39,244 nt of DNA, from contig JAFVWS010000024.1 in the NCBI GenBank assembly GCA_017501545.1, positions 1-39,244 of the forward strand, given 5' to 3'. The notes under the pieces were generated by a model. The model searched no databases and had not been told where the DNA came from. It saw only the letters and a list, made by a program, of their open reading frames with translations. This DNA comes from Clostridia bacterium (GTDB lineage: Bacteria > Bacillota > Clostridia > Oscillospirales > CAG-272). The number at the start of each line of letters is the position of its first letter. The first letter of the stretch is position 1. This document shows positions 1 through 7,386 of this stretch, piece by piece. A program made the position numbers and the translations under genes.

Positions 1-142
1 CCTTGCGTGTTTGCTCTTTCTGCTTGTAATATGGGTTTGGGCTTAGCCCATAATGCGTTTGACCAGTCAAATGCGATGCTCGCACTTAACGGAGTTTTTC
101 AAATTCTCCGCTAAGAACATCACCCATTAGTCGCCTTTTTTG
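1..142. other. Non-coding edge with hairpins
   Basis: No convincing gene. Three small inverted repeats are visible: GGGCTTAGCCC near 40-50, GCGTTTGACCAGTCAAATGCG-like pairing near 53-73, and AGCGGAG/CTCCGCT-type pairing near 90-115. The stretch lies downstream of the esterase gene and could hold its terminator, but none has a clean T-run. It is cut by the window edge. Confidence 0.4.
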
Positions 143-1666
143 TTAATTAGACTGTGAAAATAGCCATTCTGCCATTTCGGTGCTTTTGCCAACCACGTCC
201 CAAACGTTATGGCCGTAGTTTTGCATTGAATCAAATTTATATACGGTGCTTCCAAGCTGACCAAGCTCCTGACACATAGCTTGCGTGCCAGCATAAGGAA
301 CTGATGGGTCAGAGGTGCCGTGAATTGCCCAAATTGGCATATTTATAAGGCTTTTGGCTTGGCTTACGTCAGCACCGCCACAAATACAAATTGCCCCTGC
401 AAAGGTGTCCGTGTGGCGCATAATTAAATCCCACGTGCCAAAGCCACCCATGGATAGACCCATTACGTAATATCTGTCCGTATCAACGGAGTAGTTGCTT
501 TTTGTCCAGTCAAGTAGGTCGTGTACTGCCTTAAGCTCATTTGACTCGGGCACGCTTTCAATGCTATAATTTCCTTTCTCCCAAGGGGTGTCAACCCACT
601 TATTATCCGAAGGACATTGAGGCGCAATTACAATTGCATCAAGATATTTTGAATTTTCCTGGCTAAAGAGGTGTGGCACCATATTTTTAAGCTGGGATTT
701 GTTGTCCGTGCCACGCTCGCCTGCGCCGTGCAAGATTGTCACAACGGGGTATGAGCGCTGTGGGTTATAGTCGCTTGGAACGTAAATTCTATATGGCAAG
801 GTGGTTACGCCGTCGTTTGCAAGATATGACCCCTCCTCAAAAAGGAGTAAAAGCGTTTCGTAGCTGATACTGCCGTTCTTTGCCTTTAGGTATTCGGCAA
901 AGCTTTTGTCCTTGTGGGCAGAGGCTGAAAGAATAAATGACTCCTCGGGCTCAATTACAAGCTCAGTACCGCTTACAAAAAGGTCCTTGAACATTGTCAC
1001 CATATAAGAGTAGAGATAATCGTTTGGAGCGTATAATGCAAGGTCGTTTCCAAGCACGTCAATTGCAAAGTCGCCCGTGTCGTTTACCTTGCTTTTAACA
1101 AAATTAATGCTTTCGTGCGCACTGCCGAAGGAAATAATATACTCGGCATCCTTTGGCGCGCGTCTTGAGGAGTAAACTGTAATATTTACGCCATACTGTG
1201 CGCTTATATCCTTAGATAGCTGATTTGCATATTTTTGCTGTGTGGAGTTGCCATTTTCATATACGATAATATATGATGAGGCGCCGTCCTTAATAATATT
1301 CAAGACCTCGTCAGTTGGGTCAACCGGCTCGGGCTCGGGTTCAGGCTCGGGCTCAGGCTCGGGTTCAGGTTCAGGCTCGGGTTCAGGCTCTGGCTCAGGC
1401 TCGGGCTCAGGCTCGGGTTCGGGCTCCGGTTCTGGTTCAGGCTCTGGCTCGGGTTCAGGCTCAGGTTCTGGCTCTGGGTTTGGCACTTGACCTTGGCTTG
1501 TATCGGTCTCTGTGCTATCCTTGTCGGGCTTGGTGCTATCCGTGTCACTATCGACAATACCATCGTCGGCGTTTTGGTTTGTGTCATCGCCTGTGCCACA
1601 AGCTATAAGCACAAATAGCATACTAAAAACAAGAAGAAGTGAAATTAAAATTTTAAAGCTCTTCAT
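143..1666 (-). CDS. Secreted lipoprotein alpha/beta-hydrolase (esterase) with Pro-Glu linker
   Basis: The 507-residue product starts with a lipoprotein signal (hydrophobic residues 5-22, lipobox LIAC with Cys23), then an acidic Thr/Asp-rich stretch, then about 50 residues of Pro-Glu repeats (about 63-114), which look like an extended cell-wall-spanning stalk. Residues about 120-245 resemble the small N-terminal domain seen before some glycosidases and esterases (inference). The C-terminal domain (about 285-507) is an alpha/beta hydrolase of the feruloyl esterase / PHB-depolymerase-like group: 'LHGAGERG' oxyanion region, nucleophile elbow GLSMGG with Ser405, Asp453 in HGTSDPSVP, His486 in YGHNVW. 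All three triad residues are present. It probably removes acyl groups from plant polysaccharide outside the cell. The exact substrate is unknown. The start is the only Met before the signal peptide. Confidence 0.85.
   Translation of the reverse strand: MKSFKILISLLLVFSMLFVLIACGTGDDTNQNADDGIVDSDTDSTKPDKDSTETDTSQGQVPNPEPEPEPEPEPEPEPEPEPEPEPEPEPEPEPEPEPEPEPEPEPEPEPEPEPVDPTDEVLNIIKDGASSYIIVYENGNSTQQKYANQLSKDISAQYGVNITVYSSRRAPKDAEYIISFGSAHESINFVKSKVNDTGDFAIDVLGNDLALYAPNDYLYSYMVTMFKDLFVSGTELVIEPEESFILSASAHKDKSFAEYLKAKNGSISYETLLLLFEEGSYLANDGVTTLPYRIYVPSDYNPQRSYPVVTILHGAGERGTDNKSQLKNMVPHLFSQENSKYLDAIVIAPQCPSDNKWVDTPWEKGNYSIESVPESNELKAVHDLLDWTKSNYSVDTDRYYVMGLSMGGFGTWDLIMRHTDTFAGAICICGGADVSQAKSLINMPIWAIHGTSDPSVPYAGTQAMCQELGQLGSTVYKFDSMQNYGHNVWDVVGKSTEMAEWLFSQSN
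1324..1487 (-). repeat. Imperfect hexamer repeat encoding (Pro-Glu)n
   Basis: About 160 bp of degenerate 6-bp units (ggctcg / ggttca / ggctct on the + strand) encode the Pro-Glu linker of the lipoprotein esterase. Long open frames on both strands here are by-products of the repeat, not genes. Copy number may vary between strains by slippage in multiples of 6 bp without breaking the frame. Confidence 0.9.
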
Positions 1667-1728
1667 AAAAACTCCAAATAGTTTATTTATACCTTAATGG
1701 TATCACAACAAGAGGAAAAAGTCAAATA

Positions 1729-1756
1729 AAAAAGCCACTTAGCTGTGGCTTTTTTT
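1729..1756 (-). terminator. Intrinsic terminator of ribU
   Basis: AGCCAC/GTGGCT hairpin followed on the minus strand by a T-run; the ribU stop codon TAA lies in the loop, so the gene ends inside its own terminator. T-runs on both sides suggest it may also work for the plus strand. Confidence 0.8.
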
Positions 1757-2383
1757 GTATGAAATATATTCGTTGCACGCAATTATTCGTGGTGACTTAG
1801 GCGCTGGTGTGAGGACGGGTTGCTTTTTTCTTGGCAAAAGCTTTATTCGGCGCAGTGCCTTAACGATAGGCTTATAAAATACTGCAACAATTACCGTATT
1901 CATAAGGCATTTAAGTGCGTTAAATGGCAAAAACACAGGAAGAAGCATATCAGAAACAGCCTCTCTTGGCACGTGCATATAAAGTGGCGTGATTAGATAG
2001 TTCCAAAGTAGCATAACAACAACGGTCAAGACTGAGGAAATAGTAAGGGCAAACAGCGCAGATTTAAACGTGCGTAGCTTTTTATACATAAGCGACGGAA
2101 TAAGCGCGTAGCATATGCTTGAAAGCACGTTCATAATAAAGCCTATTATGCCAGTTGAGCTGATTGTAAGCATCTCTATAAAGGAAACTATAACCGAAAT
2201 TGCCACGCTTGCCCACGGGCCAAGTGCAAAGCCTGCAATGACGATAGCCACGTCCTTTGGGTCAAAGGAAAGAAAGCCTGCAAAGCGCACAGGTATTAGG
2301 TTTCCTAAATTAGTAAGGGCGTATGCAAAGGCGCAAAAAACGCCAGTTGAAACAATCCATTTAATTCTATCTTTTGCTTTCAT
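1739..2383 (-). CDS. ribU: ECF transporter S component, riboflavin (RibU-like)
   Basis: 214-residue polytopic membrane protein with five to six hydrophobic segments. The 'SFDPKDVAIVIAGFALGPWASV' region matches the RibU family signature in which an Asp-Val pair precedes a Gly-Phe-Ala-x-Gly-Pro turn. RibU binds riboflavin/FMN and works with the shared EcfA-A'-T energizing module encoded elsewhere. The assignment is strongly supported by the FMN riboswitch directly upstream. The C-terminal tail is basic and cytoplasmic. The ribosome site AAAGGA sits 6 bases before the ATG. It is a single-gene transcript ending in the terminator that overlaps its stop codon. When FMN is plentiful the riboswitch should favour the terminator and shut expression. 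Confidence 0.9.
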   Translation of the reverse strand: MKAKDRIKWIVSTGVFCAFAYALTNLGNLIPVRFAGFLSFDPKDVAIVIAGFALGPWASVAISVIVSFIEMLTISSTGIIGFIMNVLSSICYALIPSLMYKKLRTFKSALFALTISSVLTVVVMLLWNYLITPLYMHVPREAVSDMLLPVFLPFNALKCLMNTVIVAVFYKPIVKALRRIKLLPRKKQPVLTPAPKSPRIIACNEYISYKKSHS

Positions 2384-2412
2384 AAAAATCCTTTCAAAAG
2401 GGGGCTAAAAAA

Positions 2413-2440
2413 CAAAAAAATCCGCCAAAAAAGGGGCGGA
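2413..2440 (-). terminator. Riboswitch expression-platform terminator
   Basis: On the minus strand TCCGCC / GGCGGA form a six-pair stem followed by seven T, placed between the FMN aptamer and the ribU ribosome site. This is the arrangement of a transcription-attenuating riboswitch. A second short GGCGC/GCGCC hairpin at about 2454-2467 is probably part of the alternative pairing. Confidence 0.8.
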
Positions 2441-2472
2441 AAACAGGGAAAACGGCGCAAGAGCGCCATTTT

Positions 2473-2582
2473 GATATCTTCTCCCATTCAGACTATACTG
2501 CCGGTTTCGGAATTACACCGAATCTGCCAAAAAAGCTCGCGGACTTTACCGCCGATAAGGAATTTCACCTTGCCCCGAAAAC
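2473..2582 (-). promoter_or_regulatory. FMN riboswitch (RFN element)
   Basis: The minus strand carries the conserved RFN blocks in order: TTCGGGGCAAGGTGAAATTC near 2580-2561, then GGCGGTAAAGTCCGCGAGC, then GCAGATTCGGTGTAATTCCG, then CAGTATAGTCTGAATGGGAG near 2500-2481. These match the universal FMN aptamer almost base for base, including the closing TTCGGGGC / GGGAGAAG strands. It controls ribU by FMN sensing. Confidence 0.97.
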
Positions 2583-2637
2583 ATCATATTTATTATATGG
2601 ATATTTTATCGTTAAAATATCATTTTGTTACGTAGAC

Positions 2638-2666
2638 ATTTTATCACCAAAATTCCTATATGTCAA
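2638..2666 (-). promoter_or_regulatory. Promoter of FMN riboswitch-ribU
   Basis: TTGACA (2666-2661) and TAAAAT (2643-2638) separated by 17 bases on the minus strand; predicted start about 2630, some 50 bases before the aptamer. Confidence 0.75.
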
Positions 2667-2669
2667 GTA

Positions 2670-2698
2670 TTTACAAAAAGAAATCTTTATGTTAAAAT
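2670..2698 (+). promoter_or_regulatory. Promoter of ansA
   Basis: TTTACA (2670-2675), 17-base spacer, TAAAAT (2693-2698). Its -35 box lies 3 bases from the -35 box of the divergent riboswitch promoter. Confidence 0.7.
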
Positions 2699-2731
2699 AA
2701 TATTATATATTATTACCTTAAAAGGAAAATT

Positions 2732-3745
2732 ATGAAAAAACGTATTTGCTTAATCCACACAGGTGGAACAATTGGCATGGTAAAGGGCGAAAATGGATAT
2801 TTGCCTATGGCGGGATATTTAGAGGGAGTGCTTAAAACAATTCCCGATTTAAAATCACCCGAAATGCCAGAGCTTGATTTTTATGAAATGTCACCACTGC
2901 TTGACTCATCTGATATGGCAGTTGACGACTGGAACCGTATAGGTGAGGAAATTGCAAAAAGATACGAGGGCTATGACGGCTTTGTGGTGCTTCACGGTAC
3001 GGACACAATGGCGTACACGGCAGCAGCCCTTTCATTTATGCTTGAGGGGCTTAAAAAGCCAGTTATACTAACAGGGTCACAAATTCCACTTTGCGAAATT
3101 AGAAGTGACGGAGTTGACAACCTTGTCACCTCACTTTTAATTGCTGGCAGTGGCAAGGTTGACGAGGTTTCACTTTACTTTGGCGGCAGGCTTCTTCGTG
3201 GCAACCGCGCGACAAAAATGTCGGCTGACGGGCTTTTGGCGTTTGACTCGCCAAACTGTCCACGCCTTGCCGAGGCAGGAATTAGCGTAAGATATTTGCC
3301 ATACGCAAAAAGTGGCGAAAGAAAAAATGAGGAGTTTTCCCTTTGCACCCTTAAAAACGTACCTATTGGCGTTTTAAAGATTTTTCCAGGCATTAATTTC
3401 CCTATTTTTGATACACTTATGACCGAAAAATTAAAGGGAATCGTGCTTGAGACCTTTGGCGCTGGCAATATCCCAGGAGAGGGCAAGTCGCTTCTTCCTA
3501 TTATCAAAAAGGCGTTTAAGGCAGGCTCAGTTGTTGCAGTTTGCTCTCAATGCCCACAGGGCACGGTTACACTTGGCGCGTACGCAACCAGCTCACCACT
3601 TGCAAAGGCAGGTGCAGTAAGTGGCTACGATATGACAACAGAGGCATCAGTTGCCAAGCTATATTACCTTTTCTCAAAGGGATATTCCACTGAGAAAATA
3701 AAAATCCTTATGGAAGAAAACCTTTGCGGAGAATTGACTAAATAA
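2732..3745 (+). CDS. ansA: L-asparaginase, type I (cytoplasmic)
   Basis: 337 residues, the usual length for type I asparaginases, with no signal peptide, so it acts in the cytoplasm. It hydrolyses L-asparagine to aspartate and ammonia. The N-terminal HTGGTIGM motif gives the nucleophile Thr13, and HGTDTMAYTA gives the second catalytic Thr-Asp pair (Thr90, Asp91). 'GSQIPLCEIRSDGVDN' is also characteristic of the AnsA branch. Ribosome site AAAGGA is 7 bases before the ATG. It is transcribed alone, divergent from ribU, and ends in a strong terminator. Some archaeal GatD proteins share the fold, but no GatE partner is adjacent, so asparaginase is the better call. Confidence 0.92.
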   Translation: MKKRICLIHTGGTIGMVKGENGYLPMAGYLEGVLKTIPDLKSPEMPELDFYEMSPLLDSSDMAVDDWNRIGEEIAKRYEGYDGFVVLHGTDTMAYTAAALSFMLEGLKKPVILTGSQIPLCEIRSDGVDNLVTSLLIAGSGKVDEVSLYFGGRLLRGNRATKMSADGLLAFDSPNCPRLAEAGISVRYLPYAKSGERKNEEFSLCTLKNVPIGVLKIFPGINFPIFDTLMTEKLKGIVLETFGAGNIPGEGKSLLPIIKKAFKAGSVVAVCSQCPQGTVTLGAYATSSPLAKAGAVSGYDMTTEASVAKLYYLFSKGYSTEKIKILMEENLCGELTK

Positions 3746-3747
3746 AA

Positions 3748-3774
3748 AAAGCACCCGAAAAGGGTGCTTTTTTA
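3748..3774 (+). terminator. Terminator of ansA
   Basis: AAAGCACCC / GGGTGCTTT hairpin with GAAA tetraloop followed by a T-run, 3 bases after the ansA stop codon. Confidence 0.92.
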
Positions 3775-4147
3775 TTGTTGTATAACGAAAACCACGCGAC
3801 TATCGCGTGGTTCAAAAGAGGTTTAACCGATGAGCAAAAAGTAAGCAAGAGAGACAAGAAATATTTTGAGAAAGGCTCCTTTGAAAAGGGAGCTGTCAGC
3901 TTTGCTGACTGAGGGATTATCTGTTAAAATTCGAATATATTGAAAGGCAAAACTGTAAGAATTAGAATATAGTTTATATAAATAAATCCCTCCGTCTGCC
4001 TAACGGCATCCACCTCCCTTTACAAAGGAGGCATGAAAGTCAAACCCATTTATGGGTAATAAGTAGCAAACGCATGGCTGGCAGGCCAATTTGGGGGCGC
4101 ACTTGTGCGTGGCTAATAGTCTCTAGGGCTATGCCCGAAAATGAAAT
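3775..4147. other. Gene-free stretch with hairpins and a repeat element
   Basis: No coding region. It holds an ACCACGCG/CGCGTGGT hairpin at about 3791-3812, the interspersed inverted-repeat element at 3873-4033, and a G-rich stretch at about 4070-4140 with GCGCAC/GTGCG pairing. The last part has no recognizable RNA family. Confidence 0.6.
3873..4033. repeat. Interspersed inverted-repeat element (MITE/REP-pair like)
   Basis: Left arm 3873-3917 and right arm 3987-4033 are inverted copies: each has a CTCC..GGAG hairpin, then a second short hairpin (GTCAGC tttGCTGAC on the left, GCC..GGC on the right), then GAGGGATT, around a 65-bp AT-rich centre. The build (hairpin, TGTCA, hairpin, TGAGG) is the same as in the repeats flanking the DUF559 gene at 38.5-39.2 kb, so this is probably a gene-less member of the same superfamily. 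Confidence 0.75.
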
Positions 4148-4175
4148 ACCACCCGTTTTCACGGGTGGATATTTA
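4148..4175 (-). terminator. Terminator of mscL
   Basis: CCACCCG / CGGGTGG stem with TTTTCA-type loop just after the mscL stop; on the minus strand the following bases are T-rich but broken by A, so it is of moderate strength. Confidence 0.65.
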
Positions 4176-4832
4176 TTAGTTTTGCTTTTCCTTCATTGTA
4201 GCTAAGATTTCCTTGAGTAGGTCCTCGGTAGTTGGGTTGTTGAGTCTTTCAAGAGCTGCTGCCTCTTCGGCTGCCTTAGCTGCTTCCTCAGCTGCCTTAG
4301 CCTTTTGCTCACGATAAATCTCAACGTCTGCTTTGCTTCTGAAGTTGAGGCCTTGCGCCTTCATTTCAAGCTTTTCTTCCTTTGTAACCTTACCGTTTAC
4401 AAGAAGGTTTGCCATCTTATCGTGTCCCTCTCTTACGGAGTTAATAATCTTAACGATTACGAAAAGAACAACTGCGATAAGAATAAAGTTGATAATTGCA
4501 CTGATGAATGCGCCCCAGTCAATGTAAATCGAGTTTGCAAGGTCATAAACCTGCTCCATAATTACATTGCCATCTGCGTCAAGCAAAGCTTGTCCGTCCT
4601 CACCAAGCTTTTCAACCCACTTGTATTCCATTGAAAGTGGAGTGATTGCGCCTGAAAGACCGTCCTTGCCGATGATAAGAGCCAAAATCCAGTTAATGAT
4701 TGGTTTGAGTATGTAGTTTGAAAGTCCGTTTACAACACCGGTGAACGCACCGCCTATAATAACGCCGACAGCCATGTCAACAACGTTACCACGAGTTATA
4801 AAGGTCTTAAACTCGCCAATGATTTTTTTCAT
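4176..4832 (-). CDS. mscL: Large-conductance mechanosensitive channel MscL
   Basis: The start is set at 4832: AAAGGAG lies 8 bases upstream, whereas an in-frame ATG at 4874 overlaps the promoter -10 box. The 218-residue product begins with the MscL hallmark 'EFKTFITRGNVVDMAVGVIIGGAFTGVVN' amphipathic helix plus TM1 (Gly-rich pore helix). TM2 is about residues 105-130 (SAIINFILIAVVLFVIVK). It forms the pentameric pore that opens under membrane tension during osmotic downshock. It is longer than the usual 130-150 residues: the external loop (about 50-100) is extended and acidic, and the C-terminus ends in an Ala/Glu/Lys-rich helix (about 165-205) likely to form a coiled-coil bundle. Transcribed alone. 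Confidence 0.95.
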   Translation of the reverse strand: MKKIIGEFKTFITRGNVVDMAVGVIIGGAFTGVVNGLSNYILKPIINWILALIIGKDGLSGAITPLSMEYKWVEKLGEDGQALLDADGNVIMEQVYDLANSIYIDWGAFISAIINFILIAVVLFVIVKIINSVREGHDKMANLLVNGKVTKEEKLEMKAQGLNFRSKADVEIYREQKAKAAEEAAKAAEEAAALERLNNPTTEDLLKEILATMKEKQN

Positions 4833-4865
4833 AGCCTTTCTCCTTTTTTTGTTTTTTACAAAAGA

Positions 4866-4894
4866 ATTATACACTTTTATAATAAAATTGTCAA
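4866..4894 (-). promoter_or_regulatory. Promoter of mscL
   Basis: Perfect TTGACA (4894-4889), 17 bases, perfect TATAAT (4871-4866) on the minus strand. Confidence 0.85.
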
Positions 4895-4954
4895 TAGAAT
4901 TTTGAATTTTGTCACACTCTGGCGAAATTTGCTATTTAAAATTCCCATATAAGA

Positions 4955-4983
4955 TTGATTTTTATATCACTTAGTGATATACT
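4955..4983 (+). promoter_or_regulatory. Promoter of heparinase gene with palindromic operator in the spacer
   Basis: TTGATT (4955-4960), 17 bases, TATACT (4978-4983). The spacer contains a perfect palindrome, ATATCACT-T-AGTGATAT, at 4964-4980. A repressor bound there would block RNA polymerase directly. No regulator gene is adjacent, so it would be encoded elsewhere. Confidence 0.75.
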
Positions 4984-5022
4984 AAAATTGTCAAATACAA
5001 ATTTTACATATTGGAGAGAACT

Positions 5023-6753
5023 ATGTTAGAGCTTGCAAAGGACAAAAAATTTTGGGAAAGAGTGCGCACAAGTGACGACTACAAAAGGCTAAGAGATGAC
5101 CTTTTGGAGGAATATAATAAGAATAATACTGAGCCACCAAGACCAAGAAGTGCCAAGGAGATTTTGAATAATGAGGACCACGGCACGTACTTCAGAAATA
5201 TAAATCAGCTTGAGTATGCTGCGCTTATGGCACTTATATATCCAGACGAGGAGAAATATTACAACCACTTGGTTGACATAATTTGGGCGTACTGTAACGA
5301 GTACACCTGGGCGCCACTTGGCCACTATAACGATTACTATAATCGTACCCCTGCCGACTATGACCCGGGGCTACTTGATATTTTTGCTTGCTCCGTTGGC
5401 TTTTCAATGGCAGAGATAAAGCATATTTTTAAGGATAAATTCCCTAAGCTACTCGTTGACCGTATGACTGCGGAGATAAGACGAAGAACTATTGAGCCAT
5501 ATATTAATCGTAATTTCTTCTGGGAAAAGCACGATAATAACTGGACTGCTGTTTGCACAGGCTCAGTTGGTGCAGTTTTAATGTATGAGGCACCAGATTT
5601 ATACTACAAATATCAAAAGAGACTACACGACTCTATGGAGTGCTACTTAGCGCCTTATCGTGATGACGGTATGTGCGTTGAGGGAAGCGCTTATTGGGGC
5701 TTTGGCTTCGGCTTCTTCTGCAACTACGCATTGCTTGAGCGTGAGTTTACAAATGGAGAGGTTGACTGGTTTAAGCGCGATAAGGTTAAGGCAATTGCAA
5801 CCTACATTCAAAGAATGTACCTTCAGCCAAACGTTGTTGCATCGTATGGTGATTGCAACTTCAAGGAGGTTTACTGGTATGGTCTTGCGCATATATTAAG
5901 AAAGGTTTATCCAAGGGCAGTTGAAAAGCTTCCTATGCTAAACGTAAACCTACTCAGCTACGTTCACTTTTCCTTTGGTCTTCGTGCTTTCTTGTACTTT
6001 GACCCTAAAAACGTAACCGAAAAGCTTGAAAACGGCACATATTATGCTAAGGACTGCTCATACTTTACAAAGAGAACCGACAGCTACGGCTTTACCTGTA
6101 AGGGTGGAGACAATGGCGAAAGCCACAATCATAACGACGTTGGCTCATTTATTTTCGCAAGAAACAATAAACAGCTACTTTGCGACTTTGGCTACCCAGG
6201 ACCAACGGCAAAAACACCAGGCTATCACGGACACAGAAGATATGAGTATTTTAACCCATCATCCTTCTCACACAACGTGCCATACTTTGATGGCAAGGGT
6301 CAGGACGGCTGTCGTCGCGCGCCTGTATTTGTAAAATACAATAAGAAAAACGACGCAGCTTATATGGACTTTACGGGTGGCTACGGCGTTGAGGGGCTTT
6401 TAAAGGCGGAAAGAACCTTCTATTTTGGCGAAAATGAAATTATCCTAAAGGATAATTATAAGCTAAGCAAGAATTTAAAGATTACTGAGCGCTTTGTTTC
6501 AACTGTTAAGCCAAGAGTTAAGGGCAACACCGTGCATATTGACGACGTATATTTAATAGGAAGTGACAATTCCACCCTTAAAATTGCAGAGGTTCCATAT
6601 TCGGCACAGTTCCCAGACGAAAAGGGCTCATTTGACCAAATTTGCTACTGCTTTGACTATCAGCTAAACGAGGGAGAAACCGAATTTACTTTGAAAATTC
6701 AAATCGGCAGAGGCGAGGAAAAGAAGGAGCAAGACTCCCAGCTTAAAAAATAA
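5023..6753 (+). CDS. Heparinase II/III family polysaccharide lyase-like protein
   Basis: 576 residues from the ATG at 5023, which has GGAGAG 5 bases upstream; the TTG at 5011 is inside that ribosome site and is rejected. No signal peptide, so it is probably cytoplasmic. Residues about 60-330 form an (alpha/alpha) toroid-like helical region with 'HDNNWTAVCTGSVG', and the C-terminal half is the beta-sandwich heparinase II/III domain with the conserved SHNHNDVGSF motif (His368, His370, Asp372). Family members cleave uronate-containing polysaccharides by beta-elimination; which one (glucuronan-, alginate- or glycosaminoglycan-like oligomers) cannot be read from the sequence. It is transcribed alone from a promoter with a candidate operator. 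The product would be an unsaturated uronate, in keeping with the uxu operon in this window. Confidence 0.85.
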   Translation: MLELAKDKKFWERVRTSDDYKRLRDDLLEEYNKNNTEPPRPRSAKEILNNEDHGTYFRNINQLEYAALMALIYPDEEKYYNHLVDIIWAYCNEYTWAPLGHYNDYYNRTPADYDPGLLDIFACSVGFSMAEIKHIFKDKFPKLLVDRMTAEIRRRTIEPYINRNFFWEKHDNNWTAVCTGSVGAVLMYEAPDLYYKYQKRLHDSMECYLAPYRDDGMCVEGSAYWGFGFGFFCNYALLEREFTNGEVDWFKRDKVKAIATYIQRMYLQPNVVASYGDCNFKEVYWYGLAHILRKVYPRAVEKLPMLNVNLLSYVHFSFGLRAFLYFDPKNVTEKLENGTYYAKDCSYFTKRTDSYGFTCKGGDNGESHNHNDVGSFIFARNNKQLLCDFGYPGPTAKTPGYHGHRRYEYFNPSSFSHNVPYFDGKGQDGCRRAPVFVKYNKKNDAAYMDFTGGYGVEGLLKAERTFYFGENEIILKDNYKLSKNLKITERFVSTVKPRVKGNTVHIDDVYLIGSDNSTLKIAEVPYSAQFPDEKGSFDQICYCFDYQLNEGETEFTLKIQIGRGEEKKEQDSQLKK

Positions 6754-6760
6754 AATAAAA

Positions 6761-6790
6761 AAATGCCCGTTTTATACGGGCGTTTTTATT
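6761..6790 (+). terminator. Terminator of heparinase gene
   Basis: GCCCGT / ACGGGC hairpin with a TTTAT-type loop, followed by a T-run; a preceding A-run could make it work in both directions. Confidence 0.85.
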
Positions 6791-6803
6791 ATAAAAATTA
6801 CCA

Positions 6804-6832
6804 TTTACAAATAAAAAACGATGTGATATAAT
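6804..6832 (+). promoter_or_regulatory. Promoter of small membrane protein gene
   Basis: TTTACA (6804-6809), 17 bases, TATAAT (6827-6832), 31 bases before the start codon. Confidence 0.75.
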
Positions 6833-6863
6833 ATAATTACTAAAGGGAAAGGGAGGAAAAATT

Positions 6864-7355
6864 ATGGATAATAAATACGAGATTAATGATGAGCTTGATT
6901 ATGAAAAGCTCGAGGCAAATGCGCAGGTCCTTTCGGGTGTGAACTACGTGCCACTGCCAGCACCAAAAAAACAGCTTGGCTTAAAGATTTCTGCCACTAT
7001 ATTATACGCACTTATAACTATCATAGCCTTTCCTATAAATATTTCCCTTCTGATAGATGTAATTGTTAACGTTTCAAGGGAAACAGAGGGCTGGGATGGC
7101 CTTGGCGTTGGAATAGGTCTTGCGCTTGTTATAGTGCTTTCTGTAATTGTCACGGCTGTGGCTGTTGTGCTTTATCAAATTCCTGGCGTTTTGTGTATAA
7201 CAGGCTTTTGCTTATCGTTTACAAAAACGAAGCTTAAGGGAAAAAGACAAGGAAAAATTTGGTTTCCTGTGCTTGGCTTACTAATTGTAATAAGTGAAAT
7301 ACTTATAATTTTGCTTTTTGTGGCAATTATATTATTAATTCAGTTTGCTAACTAA
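6864..7355 (+). CDS. Small polytopic membrane protein, function unknown
   Basis: 163 residues; not recognized. An acidic soluble N-terminus (about 1-40) precedes three to four hydrophobic segments at about 45-65, 80-105, 110-125 and 138-160. No catalytic or binding motif is visible. It has its own promoter, a strong GGGAGG ribosome site and a terminator, so it is a stand-alone expressed gene. Confidence 0.75.
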   Translation: MDNKYEINDELDYEKLEANAQVLSGVNYVPLPAPKKQLGLKISATILYALITIIAFPINISLLIDVIVNVSRETEGWDGLGVGIGLALVIVLSVIVTAVAVVLYQIPGVLCITGFCLSFTKTKLKGKRQGKIWFPVLGLLIVISEILIILLFVAIILLIQFAN

Positions 7356-7386
7356 AAGAGTGTCGCTTGGCGACACTCTTTTTTTT
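7356..7386. terminator. Bidirectional terminator between convergent genes
   Basis: AAGAGTGTCG / CGACACTCTT stem with CTTGG loop and T-runs on both strands; serves the small membrane protein gene and the GH127 operon. Confidence 0.92.

Noticed and set aside
1242-1608. Open frames opposite and alongside the Pro-Glu repeat (Gly-Ser and Ala-Arg rich)
   Set aside because: They come from the hexamer repeat lacking stops in all frames; no ribosome site, and the esterase frame explains the region.
4833-4874. Longer mscL start at 4874
   Set aside because: It lies over the -10 box of a consensus promoter; the start at 4832 has a proper ribosome site and matches the family N-terminus.
5011-5022. TTG start for the heparinase gene
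   Set aside because: The TTG overlaps the ribosome site of the ATG at 5023.
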